From the NCBI RefSeq assembly GCF_002008365.1, contig NZ_MRDL01000051.1, forward strand, positions 434,001-498,000: a DNA stretch of 64,000 nt. Direction: 5' to 3'. Every line of letters begins with the position of its first letter. The stretch's first letter is position 1. The stretch is from Rhizobium leguminosarum bv. viciae USDA 2370. GTDB taxonomy: Bacteria > Pseudomonadota > Alphaproteobacteria > Rhizobiales > Rhizobiaceae. Shown piece after piece: positions 25,718 to 33,761 of this stretch. A program made the translations under genes and the position numbers. Below the pieces are notes generated by a model. The model was given only the letters and a program-made list of their open reading frames with translations, did no database searches and was not told the origin of the DNA.

Positions 25718-26698
25718 ATGACAAACTTTGCGCTTGACGTCACCCGCCTCGGGTTTTCGGCTCTTCAGGCGGTTTCGCCTGATCTGGCAGGCAGAGCGGC
25801 GTTCCAGCTGTTCTGCCGGACGCCGTCGACAAAGCCGAAGGGAGCAAAGGCGAAGGCGGCGCATGCAGCGGGTGCGGCCCGGCTTGCCGGCGCCGAACGC
25901 TTCACCCTCAGGCTTGCCGGCGGGCGCCAAGCGCATGCCTATCGGCTGAACGGCGGGGCGAGGGGCAAACGCAAGCGCTACCTGGTGACGCATGGCTGGG
26001 GCTCTAGCGCCGCATATATGGCCGAACTCGTCTCGATGCTTTCGGCAACGGGAGCGGAGGTCGTGGCGCTCGATTTTCCCGGCCACGGCCGTTCCGGGGG
26101 GCGCTTCCTGCATATGGGGCTTGCGGTCGAGACGATTGCGGCGGCCGAAGCGCGGTTTGGCGCATTCGATGCGGCGATCGGTCATTCCTTCGGCGGTGCG
26201 GCGCTGATGGTCTCGGCAGCGGGGCTGCTGCCTGGCGTGGCGCCTGTCACCGGCGAGAGACTGGTGCTGATCGGCGCGCCGAGCGAGATGGGCTGGCTGT
26301 TTACCGATTTCGGCGGGATGATCGGCCTTCTCCCTGCAGCGCAAGCGGCGTTGGAGAATGAGGTTCATCGCGTCACTGGACGGAGACTGGAGGACTTCGA
26401 CGCCGGCGAGGCGGCGGGCGAGATCGGCCGCCCCGTGCTCGTCATCCATGCCGAGGACGACAAGGAGGTGTCGTCTCTCCATGCCAGGCGCTACGGCGCG
26501 GCGGGAAAGGGCGTTCGGCTTCTCTGGGCGAACGGCTTCGGCCACCGTCGCATCATCGGCGCCGCACCGGTTCTTGCCGCGATCGCGGCATTTCTCGAAG
26601 GCGATCGGGGCGTGGGTGAAGCTCTTGATGAAAGCATCAAAAAAGATGCGGAGATCATTCCGTTTTTTGAGCTTCCGGCAAGGCGCGCGGCATTGTAG
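25718..26698 (+). CDS. Alpha/beta hydrolase
   Basis: A 326-residue serine hydrolase. LVTHGWGSSAAYM is the oxyanion region, IGHSFGGAAL the nucleophile elbow (GxSxG). A late Asp (VIHAEDDKEV) and His (NGFGHRRI) complete the triad. The first about 90 residues are a variable cap. Substrate is unknown. It is the presumed target of the adjacent MarR regulator. Confidence 0.88.
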   Translation: MTNFALDVTRLGFSALQAVSPDLAGRAAFQLFCRTPSTKPKGAKAKAAHAAGAARLAGAERFTLRLAGGRQAHAYRLNGGARGKRKRYLVTHGWGSSAAYMAELVSMLSATGAEVVALDFPGHGRSGGRFLHMGLAVETIAAAEARFGAFDAAIGHSFGGAALMVSAAGLLPGVAPVTGERLVLIGAPSEMGWLFTDFGGMIGLLPAAQAALENEVHRVTGRRLEDFDAGEAAGEIGRPVLVIHAEDDKEVSSLHARRYGAAGKGVRLLWANGFGHRRIIGAAPVLAAIAAFLEGDRGVGEALDESIKKDAEIIPFFELPARRAAL

Positions 26699-26735
26699 CG
26701 TCCGTCGCGAAGATCAAGCCGCGGCGGGACGCCTC

Positions 26736-27347
26736 ATGAAAATCATCAGCAGCATCGAAGAGCTCAACACGATCTATGGCGCCGGACTTTCGCCGGCCTC
26801 CGTTACCAAGGTGACGAAGCAATTCACCCCGCTCTATCGTGAGATGATTGAGATCTCACCGTTTGCCGCGCTTGCGACCGTCGGGCCGGAAGGACTCGAC
26901 TGTTCGCCGCGCGGCGATCTCGGTGGCGTGGTGCGTGTCATCGACGACGAGACGCTGCATCTGCCGGACTGGCGCGGCAACAACCGGGTCGATTCGCTCT
27001 CCAACATCGTGCGCGATCCGCGCTTGGCGCTTATGTTCCTGATCCCCGGCTCGAACACGACGATGCGCATCAACGGCCGGGGCGTCGTTTCCGACGATGA
27101 GGCGCTGCTTTCAAGCTTCGAGATGGACGGCAAACATCCGCGCACCGTCGTCGTCATTTCTATCGACGAGGTCTATTTCCAATGCGCGCGGGCCGTGATG
27201 CGGGCCGAGCTCTGGAATGGAGAACACTTCGCCGATCCGGCGACGTTGCCGACGCCAGGACAGATGCTGAAGGCCGCGACCGGCGATTTCGACCAGGAAA
27301 CCTACGACCGGGAATGGCCGGGGCGGGCGGCAAAGACGATGTGGTAA
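26736..27347 (+). CDS. Pyridoxamine 5'-phosphate oxidase-family flavoprotein
   Basis: A 203-residue split-barrel FMN-binding protein. FAALATVGPEGLDCSPRGD and LHLPDWRGNNRVDSLSNI are typical of the PPOX group similar to MSMEG_1061. FLIPGSNTTMRINGRG forms the barrel. Enzyme activity is unknown. ATG 26736 lies 37 bases after the hydrolase stop on the same strand, so the two may be co-transcribed. Confidence 0.85.
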   Translation: MKIISSIEELNTIYGAGLSPASVTKVTKQFTPLYREMIEISPFAALATVGPEGLDCSPRGDLGGVVRVIDDETLHLPDWRGNNRVDSLSNIVRDPRLALMFLIPGSNTTMRINGRGVVSDDEALLSSFEMDGKHPRTVVVISIDEVYFQCARAVMRAELWNGEHFADPATLPTPGQMLKAATGDFDQETYDREWPGRAAKTMW

Positions 27348-27398
27348 AGCATCGTCACCGGCGGCTCAGACTACTGACAAAGTCGGCCAACTTCTCTT

Positions 27399-27425
27399 TC
27401 ATCCTCGGCCCTGCGCCGAGGATGA
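27399..27425. terminator. Hairpin between convergent genes
   Basis: An 11-bp perfect stem (TCATCCTCGGC and complement) with loop CCTGC, between the PPOX gene and the GGDEF gene. It lacks a strong T tract. Confidence 0.5.
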
Positions 27426-27505
27426 TGCCGAGTAACAACGAGGTTTGTCGACAACACTAAACCGTCACCTGCCAGTGACAGCGTGCGTGCGGCGCGGGAC
27501 TGCCG

Positions 27506-28573
27506 TCAGGTCTTGTAGATCAGCCAGCTCTTGGTGAAATCCTTCTGCATGCCGTCTTGATAGAGGATGGTGCAGTTGCGGCCGGCATTTTTGGCGCCGT
27601 AAAGGGCGATGTCGGTTTTGCTATAGAGTTCGCCGGCATCCCCGGCGCTGGATGCCATGCAGATGCCGATCGAGACGGTGACCGGACCGTAATTCACCCG
27701 CGTACGGGAGTTCTTGAAGGGCGTCGTCTCCAGCGTGCGACGAATGCGCTCGGCGATCGCGGTCACTTCCTCGGGCGTGTTGCCATCGATGATAAGGGCG
27801 AATTCCTCGCCGCCGGTGCGGGCAACGAAGATGTCACGGCGGACATTGCTGCGGATGACGGAGGCGACGGTGGCGAGCACCTTGTCGCCGACCGGATGGC
27901 CGTAGGTGTCGTTGATCTTCTTGAAATTGTCGATGTCGCAGAGCAGCAGTGCCGTCACCGGCCGCATGCTCGAATTGTCGAAAATGGCGGCGAGGCGGTC
28001 GTCGAAGGCGCGGCGGTTGGAAAGGCGCGTCAGCGAGTCGGTGTTGGCGATGCGCTTGTATTCGTCGAGTTCCTTGCGGACCTGATCCATCTCCTGCGAG
28101 CGCTGGACAACGTCCTCGACCGTGCGTTCGCCATGCGCCATGGTGTCGCCGGTCGCCTGGCTCAGGAGATCGATGGCGTTTTCGATCAGTTCGACGCTGG
28201 CGTTGCTCTTGGAGGTGATGCGCTTGTGGGTCTCGCCGAGCAGTCTGGTGTAGCTTTCCAGCGAGCTCTGCTCCTGCCTGAGAATGCGCAGCAGGCCATC
28301 GAGTTCGCCGGCAATGCGCGTATGGGCATCGTCGAAGACACGGGCCGGGCTGTGGGTGAAGTGCTGTGCGCCGAGCGCATCGAGTTCGGCCTGGGTCACC
28401 TGGCCGCCGAGGGCCGCCAGCTCGCGGGTGAGGGCTGGATTGGAGCCGATATAGGCCTCGTAGAAGAGTTGGTAATTGCGCGGTATCGGCGCGACGCCCA
28501 TGGAGCGCATGGCATAGGTGATCTGACCCGCAACGTCGGGAACCGGCACCTTGGGCGCGACAGCCGTATTCAT
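27506..28573 (-). CDS. GGDEF-domain diguanylate cyclase
   Basis: A 355-residue protein. A helical N-terminal region (about 1-165) with no recognised sensor domain precedes a GGDEF domain (about 180-345). DSLTRLSNRRAFDDRLA opens the domain and the active-site loop is ARTGGEEFALII, an intact GGEEF, so c-di-GMP synthesis is expected. No RxxD inhibitory site is evident to me just before it. No membrane segment is seen, so it should be cytoplasmic. Confidence 0.93.
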   Translation of the reverse strand: MNTAVAPKVPVPDVAGQITYAMRSMGVAPIPRNYQLFYEAYIGSNPALTRELAALGGQVTQAELDALGAQHFTHSPARVFDDAHTRIAGELDGLLRILRQEQSSLESYTRLLGETHKRITSKSNASVELIENAIDLLSQATGDTMAHGERTVEDVVQRSQEMDQVRKELDEYKRIANTDSLTRLSNRRAFDDRLAAIFDNSSMRPVTALLLCDIDNFKKINDTYGHPVGDKVLATVASVIRSNVRRDIFVARTGGEEFALIIDGNTPEEVTAIAERIRRTLETTPFKNSRTRVNYGPVTVSIGICMASSAGDAGELYSKTDIALYGAKNAGRNCTILYQDGMQKDFTKSWLIYKT

Positions 28574-28920
28574 CCGGCGAACTCCTCATATATTCAAAGG
28601 CAATATTCTATTTGTTAGCTTAAATTTCTTGGGAAAAGATTAAAGCGATATATACCAAAGATTACATACGACAAATGGCCCATGAGCTAATACTTCGATC
28701 AGGCCTATGATTCTCAATGGAAAAACGTATCTTTACTGACGCAGTGCATACTCGCTGAGCGGGTACAGTGTCTGAAAAACTTACAGTTCTTCTCTGCCGG
28801 AGACCGTATTCATCTTGTCGACAGTTGGTTTTGGCCGTTTCGTATTGCAGTCTCGACATCTTTGGGATCGTATTTTCTGCAACGGACCCGATCGTAGCCC
28901 GCAAATCAGGGCGTGAGATC
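28574..28920. other. Intergenic region upstream of the diguanylate cyclase gene
   Basis: An AT-richer divergent gap of 347 bases. It must carry the promoter for the GGDEF gene and for the small gene at 28921. I see no repeat, tRNA or recognised RNA motif in it. Confidence 0.4.
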
Positions 28921-29127
28921 ATGGAAACCTCCCGTCATATTTCTTTCGCCATCCTGACCTTCACCGTCGTCGCCGCCGGCGTCTTGCTGCTGGAGCACAC
29001 CGGCTTCTTCGCCGGCGCTTTCCGCACGGAGATCCTGGCAAGGGTCGATGCCGGGGATGTGGTGAGCGTGGGCGAGGCGGTCACAGCGCAGAACACAAGC
29101 GCCTCGGATAAGGCGTCGCCGCGGTAG
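28921..29127 (+). CDS. Small single-span membrane protein, unknown function
   Basis: A 68-residue protein with one hydrophobic helix (about residues 7-28, ISFAILTFTVVAAGVLLLEH) and a short polar tail. The ATG at 28921 gives a clean N-terminus; the frame is open further upstream but that part is not protein-like. The ribosome site is weak. It is convergent with the fumarase gene. I do not recognise it. Confidence 0.5.
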   Translation: METSRHISFAILTFTVVAAGVLLLEHTGFFAGAFRTEILARVDAGDVVSVGEAVTAQNTSASDKASPR

Positions 29128-29153
29128 AGCTGGCGGCAACGCAGCCCGCCCAC

Positions 29154-30761
29154 TCACCCCAAATTTAGTTCCTGGAAAAAATCATTCCCCTTGTCGTCGA
29201 TGACGATGAAGGCGGGGAAGTCTTCGACTTCGATCTTCCAAACCGCTTCCATGCCGAGTTCGGGATATTCGAATACTTCAACCTTGCGGATACAGTCCTG
29301 GGCAAGACGGGCGGCGGGGCCGCCGATCGAGCCGAGATAGAAGCCGCCGTGCTTCTTGCAGGCCTCGCGCACGGCGCGTGAGCGGTTGCCCTTGGCAAGC
29401 ATCACCATCGAGCCGCCGAAGGACTGGAATTGGTCGACGTAACTGTCCATGCGCCCGGCCGTCGTCGGGCCGAAGGAGCCGGAGGCGTAGCCGACAGGCG
29501 TCTTGGCGGGGCCGGCGTAATAGACCGGGTGGTTTTTCAGGTAATCGGGCATGCCTTCGCCCTTTTCCAGCCGTTCGCGGATCTTGGCATGGGCGAGGTC
29601 GCGGGCAACGATGATGGTGCCGGTCAAGGACAGGCGGGTCTTGACGGGATGCCGGGAGAGTTCGGCGAGCACCTCGGCCATTGGCCGGTTGAGATCAATG
29701 CGCACCGTCGATTCCGACAGTTTCGCCTCGTCGATCTCGGGCATGTATTTCGACGGATCGGTTTCGAGCTGTTCGAGGAAGATGCCGTCGCGGGTGATGC
29801 GGCCCTTGGCCTGACGGTCGGCGGAACAGGAGACGCCGAGGCCGATCGGCAGCGAGGCGCCGTGGCGGGGCAGGCGGATGACACGCACGTCATGACAGAA
29901 ATACTTGCCGCCGAACTGAGCGCCGACGCCCATCTGCTGGGTCAGTTTGTGGATTTCCTTCTCCATCTCGATGTCGCGAAAAGCGTGGCCGCTCTCGGAC
30001 CCTTCGGTCGGCAGCTCGTCGAGATAGCGGGTGGAGGCGAGCTTGACGGTTTTCAGGTTCATCTCGGCCGAGGTGCCGCCGATGACTATCGCCAGATGGT
30101 AGGGAGGACAGGCTGCCGTCCCTAACGTCAGGATCTTCTCCTTGAGGAAGTCGATCATCCGGTCATGGGTCAAGAGCGAGGGCGTGCCCTGGTAGAGAAA
30201 GGTCTTGTTGGCGGAGCCGCCGCCCTTGGCGACGAAGAGGAATTCGTAAGCGTCGGTGCCTTCCTCGTAGATGTCGATCTGGGCCGGCAGGTTGTTCCTG
30301 GTATTCTTCTCCTCGAACATTTTGACCGGCGCGAGCTGCGAGTAACGCAGGTTCTTCTTCTCGTAGGCATCCATGACGCCGCGGGCGAGCGCCGCCGTAT
30401 CCTCGCCCTCGGTCCAGACCCTGCGGCCCTTCTTGCCCATGATAATCGCCGTGCCGGTATCCTGGCACATGGGCAGCACGCCGCCGGCGGCGATATTGGC
30501 GTTCTTCAGAAGATCGTAGGCAACGAAACGGTCATTGTCCGTGGCCTCGGGGTCGTCGAGGATCGAGGCGAGCTGCCTGAGATGGCCAGGGCGCAGCAGG
30601 TGGTTGATGTCGGCGAAGGCGGTTTCGGCCAGCAAGCGGATGCCTTCCGGCTCGACGGTCAGGATCTCCTGGCCCTTGAACGTATCGACCGAGACATGGT
30701 CGCCACTGATCTTGCGGTAGGGGGTGGCATCCTTGCCGAGCGGGAAGAGATCGTCAGCCAT
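29154..30761 (-). CDS. fumA: Fumarate hydratase, class I (4Fe-4S)
   Basis: A 535-residue single-chain class I fumarase, which hydrates fumarate to malate in the TCA cycle using an oxygen-sensitive 4Fe-4S cluster. The N-terminal alpha part has GGVLPMCQDTGTAII, GGGSANKTFL and GTAACPPYHLAIVIGGTSAE, with the cluster cysteines. The C-terminal beta part has GPTTAGRMDSYVDQF and GGFYLGSIGGPAA. A class II fumarase is encoded 1.2 kb away. Length is normal. Confidence 0.95.
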   Translation of the reverse strand: MADDLFPLGKDATPYRKISGDHVSVDTFKGQEILTVEPEGIRLLAETAFADINHLLRPGHLRQLASILDDPEATDNDRFVAYDLLKNANIAAGGVLPMCQDTGTAIIMGKKGRRVWTEGEDTAALARGVMDAYEKKNLRYSQLAPVKMFEEKNTRNNLPAQIDIYEEGTDAYEFLFVAKGGGSANKTFLYQGTPSLLTHDRMIDFLKEKILTLGTAACPPYHLAIVIGGTSAEMNLKTVKLASTRYLDELPTEGSESGHAFRDIEMEKEIHKLTQQMGVGAQFGGKYFCHDVRVIRLPRHGASLPIGLGVSCSADRQAKGRITRDGIFLEQLETDPSKYMPEIDEAKLSESTVRIDLNRPMAEVLAELSRHPVKTRLSLTGTIIVARDLAHAKIRERLEKGEGMPDYLKNHPVYYAGPAKTPVGYASGSFGPTTAGRMDSYVDQFQSFGGSMVMLAKGNRSRAVREACKKHGGFYLGSIGGPAARLAQDCIRKVEVFEYPELGMEAVWKIEVEDFPAFIVIDDKGNDFFQELNLG

Positions 30762-31014
30762 CGAAGTGACCTTTCTGGTAGGGCGTCGCTAGATTGGAAC
30801 CGGTCTAAATCCGCCGCGGGGCAAAAGCAATCAGGATGCGGCGGACTCTGGAGTGGGGCATGTCGTGCCGCGTTTTGCAGTCGGCAGGCCACTCGCGGTA
30901 AGCGAGTGAAAGAACAGGCAAAATCGACATTTTTCGCGAAACAGACGACTTCAGGTTGCCTTCTGTTCGAGGCCAGTTCATATTCCCGGCAGCGTTAACC
31001 TGCCGGGGCTTCGA

Positions 31015-31848
31015 ATGACAAATGCAAAGCCAACTGCTGTCGACGACCTTCTCGTTTTTTTCGAAGACAATTGGATCCGCGGGAATCTGCTGCGCCTCTC
31101 CAGCGATCCCGAGGGAGCGGACATGTATGTTCGCTTCGTCAATGGCGTGCGCATCGACGCCAAACATGGGCCTGACCACGAAACGATCATAAGGGGCGAA
31201 TACGGAACCTTCAGACTGAAACCTGACGGTCACTTCGAGTACGAGTTGGACTACACACTCGACGTCGTGAAAAATTTAACGAAATACGATCAGCTCATCG
31301 AGAAGCTGAGCTTCAAGATGTCCGATGGCTCCGGGGGCACGGACCTCGGCGTGTTGACGCTCGCGATCGACGGCGTCAACGAAGGCGATAAATACCACGA
31401 GGTCCTGGATTTCGACGATATGGGCGTCTTGTCGAGGGCCGATAATTTCTCTCTGCCTGACTATCGCAACTTTGCACTTTCGGTGAATGGCAGCCACGAC
31501 CTGACGCTTCTGAACGGGTATGTCTATGATACCATCCCGGGTGTCGACGCCATTACCGAGGACGGTTTCAGCGATACCGTTCTATCGCCGGGTTCTGCGC
31601 CCGTAAGCCTGAAAATGCTCGATGGCGGGGAGTTCACCTTTCAGAGCGTTTCGATCGCCGAATTGTCGGCATCGCCCTTTCACCTGACGCTGACTGCGCT
31701 GAACGACGGTCAGATCGTCTATCAGCAGGAGCTCGAGGTCACCGGCCCCACTCTCGAGGTCAATCTCGAAGACATCGAAGAAATCCGTTTCGACTTCATG
31801 GGCAATTCTGTCGTGATGGACAATTTTTCGCTGTTTGCCTTGCTATAG
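31015..31848 (+). CDS. Small protein with one VCBS-like domain
   Basis: A 277-residue protein without signal peptide or membrane helix. Residues about 5-125 form one VCBS/cadherin-like repeat: AVDDLLVFFEDN, SDPEGADMYVRFVNG, GEYGTFRLKPDGHFEYELD and DGSGGTDLGVLTLAIDGVN. Residues about 130-277 form a beta-rich domain ending FMGNSVVMDNFSL, reminiscent of carbohydrate-binding jelly rolls. VCBS repeats normally occur in tandem in large secreted adhesins, so a single-copy stand-alone form is unusual. No glycine-rich RTX nonapeptides are visible. Secretion by a type I system is possible but not shown. GGGG lies before the ATG. Confidence 0.75.
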   Translation: MTNAKPTAVDDLLVFFEDNWIRGNLLRLSSDPEGADMYVRFVNGVRIDAKHGPDHETIIRGEYGTFRLKPDGHFEYELDYTLDVVKNLTKYDQLIEKLSFKMSDGSGGTDLGVLTLAIDGVNEGDKYHEVLDFDDMGVLSRADNFSLPDYRNFALSVNGSHDLTLLNGYVYDTIPGVDAITEDGFSDTVLSPGSAPVSLKMLDGGEFTFQSVSIAELSASPFHLTLTALNDGQIVYQQELEVTGPTLEVNLEDIEEIRFDFMGNSVVMDNFSLFALL

Positions 31849-31879
31849 GCTGGAGGGAGTCGAGGCGTTGCGGCATATC

Positions 31880-31927
31880 CCCTTCTCCCCGCGAGCGGGG
31901 AGAAGGTGTCGGCAGGCGGGTGAGGGG
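31880..31927 (+). repeat. GC-rich palindromic intergenic repeat, copy 3
   Basis: CCTTCTCCCCGC-GAGCGGGGAGAAGG-type palindrome followed by a tail ending GGGTGAGGGG. Same family as 22066-22116, between convergent genes. Confidence 0.75.
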
Positions 31928-31947
31928 CTGTGGCCTATGCGACCTTC

Positions 31948-33339
31948 CTACTTCGGCCCGATCATCGTTTCCGGGCGCACGATCTCGTCGTACTCTTCCG
32001 ATGTCACCAAGCCGCTGGCGAGGGCCTCTTCCTTTAGCGTCGTGCCGTTCTTATGCGCTGTTTTGGCAATCTTGGCGGCTGCGTCGTAGCCGATCTTCGG
32101 GGCAAGTGCCGTTACCAGCATCAGCGAGCGTTCGAGGCCGGCCTTGATATTGTCCTCGCGCGCCTCGATGCCGACGACGCAATTGTCGGTGAAGGAGACG
32201 GCGGCGTCGGCGAGCAACTGCACCGACTGCAGGAAATTATAGGCCATCATCGGATTGTAGACGTTGAGTTCGAAATGGCCCTGGCTGTCGGCGAAGGTCA
32301 GAGCCGCGTTGTTGCCGAAGATATGGATGCAGACCTGCGTCAGCGCCTCGCACTGGGTCGGATTGACCTTGCCGGGCATGATCGAGGAGCCGGGCTCGTT
32401 TTCCGGCAGCGCCAGCTCGCCCAAGCCGGCGCGCGGGCCGGAGCCGAGCAGGCGGATGTCGTTGGCGATCTTGAAGAGGGCGGCGGCGGCGGCATTGATG
32501 GCGCCATGGGAAAAGACCATGCTGTCATGCGAGGCGAGCGCCTCGAACTTGTTCGGCGCGGTAACGAAGGGCATGCCTGTTATGGCAGCGATCTCTTCGG
32601 CGACCTTTTCGGCAAAGCCCACCGGCGCATTGAGGCCGGTGCCGACGGCAGTACCGCCCTGGGCGAGCTCGCAAAGGCCGGGCAGGGTGATTTCGATGCG
32701 CTTGATGGCGGAGCCGACCTGGGCGGCATAACCCGAAAATTCCTGGCCGAGCGTCAGCGGCGTCGCATCCTGGGTGTGGGTGCGGCCGATCTTGATGATG
32801 TGGCTGAATTCGGTGACCTTCATGTCAAGGGCGGCATGCAGGTGCTTGAGGGCCGGGAGCAGGTGATGGGCGATTTGCTCTGCGCAGGCGATGTGCATGG
32901 CCGTCGGATAGGTGTCGTTCGACGACTGGCTCATATTGACGTGATCGTTCGGATGCACCGGCTTCTTGGAACCCATGACGCCGCCGAGCATTTCTATTGC
33001 ACGATTGGAGATCACCTCGTTGGCATTCATATTGGACTGCGTGCCCGAACCGGTCTGCCAGACCACCAGCGGAAAGTGGTCGTTCAGCTTGCCCTCGATC
33101 ACCTCCTGGGCGGCGTCGACGATGGCTTTGCCGAGGCCAGGATCGAGCTGGTCGAGCGACATGTTGGCGCGGGCGGCCGCCTGCTTGACGATGCCGAGCG
33201 CGCGCACGATCGATAGCGGTTGCTTTTCCCAGCCGATCTTGAAATTGCCGAGCGAACGCTCGGCCTGGGCGCCCCAATATCGGTCGGCGGCGACGTCGAT
33301 CGGGCCAAAAGTATCGGTTTCGGTGCGGGTTGCGGTCAT
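31948..33339 (-). CDS. fumC: Fumarate hydratase, class II
   Basis: A 463-residue iron-independent fumarase of the aspartase/fumarase superfamily, a homotetramer in the cytoplasm. GSGTQSNMNANEVISNRA and the signature loop GSSIMPGKVNPTQCEA are intact. THTQDATPLTLGQEFSGYA is also conserved. It gives the cell an oxidation-resistant alternative to the class I enzyme. Its 3' end faces the VCBS gene. Confidence 0.97.
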   Translation of the reverse strand: MTATRTETDTFGPIDVAADRYWGAQAERSLGNFKIGWEKQPLSIVRALGIVKQAAARANMSLDQLDPGLGKAIVDAAQEVIEGKLNDHFPLVVWQTGSGTQSNMNANEVISNRAIEMLGGVMGSKKPVHPNDHVNMSQSSNDTYPTAMHIACAEQIAHHLLPALKHLHAALDMKVTEFSHIIKIGRTHTQDATPLTLGQEFSGYAAQVGSAIKRIEITLPGLCELAQGGTAVGTGLNAPVGFAEKVAEEIAAITGMPFVTAPNKFEALASHDSMVFSHGAINAAAAALFKIANDIRLLGSGPRAGLGELALPENEPGSSIMPGKVNPTQCEALTQVCIHIFGNNAALTFADSQGHFELNVYNPMMAYNFLQSVQLLADAAVSFTDNCVVGIEAREDNIKAGLERSLMLVTALAPKIGYDAAAKIAKTAHKNGTTLKEEALASGLVTSEEYDEIVRPETMIGPK

Positions 33340-33761
33340 CAGCCTTGCCTTCCCTTTACATGCTGTTTTCGGGCATTTTCGAAAGATGAGGTCTTATAGG
33401 TTGGAAAGCCCGACAAGAAAACTGGACGCCGTGCGAAATATTGAAATCGGAAGTCATGTTTGCGCAGGCTTTTCGGCGTGCCTTTTAGGCCACTTTGGAA
33501 ATTTTATGCATCCGGGCGTTTTCACCCCACTGGTCTGCCGGAGAAAATTCGGTAAAAAATTAACTAATAATTTCATAATTTTGTGTGAACTGCTGGGCGG
33601 CGCCATGCAGGATCTCCGTCACATAAAATTGAGTCCGCCGGCGCTGGCGGCGCAGGCCGGTTTCTGATCAATGAGGCCCTACGCTGCTTGAGTTTCGCGG
33701 GATTTGAGCTTGGGCCTTGCGCTCGTGACAAGAACAGCATGACACCGGGACTGGAAGATAT
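33340..33761. other. Intergenic region between fumC and the L,D-transpeptidase gene
   Basis: A divergent 422-base gap. It includes an AT-rich stretch around 33550-33590 that may hold promoters. No RNA gene, repeat of the families found elsewhere, or convincing small gene is visible. Confidence 0.4.

Noticed and set aside
28768..28920. Upstream extension of the small membrane protein gene at 28921
   Set aside because: The extension is Cys/Ser-rich, lies in the promoter gap and would bury the membrane helix; the ATG at 28921 is cleaner.
32053..33216. Antisense open frame of 387 codons opposite fumC
   Set aside because: Shadow of a highly conserved gene, with no motif of its own.
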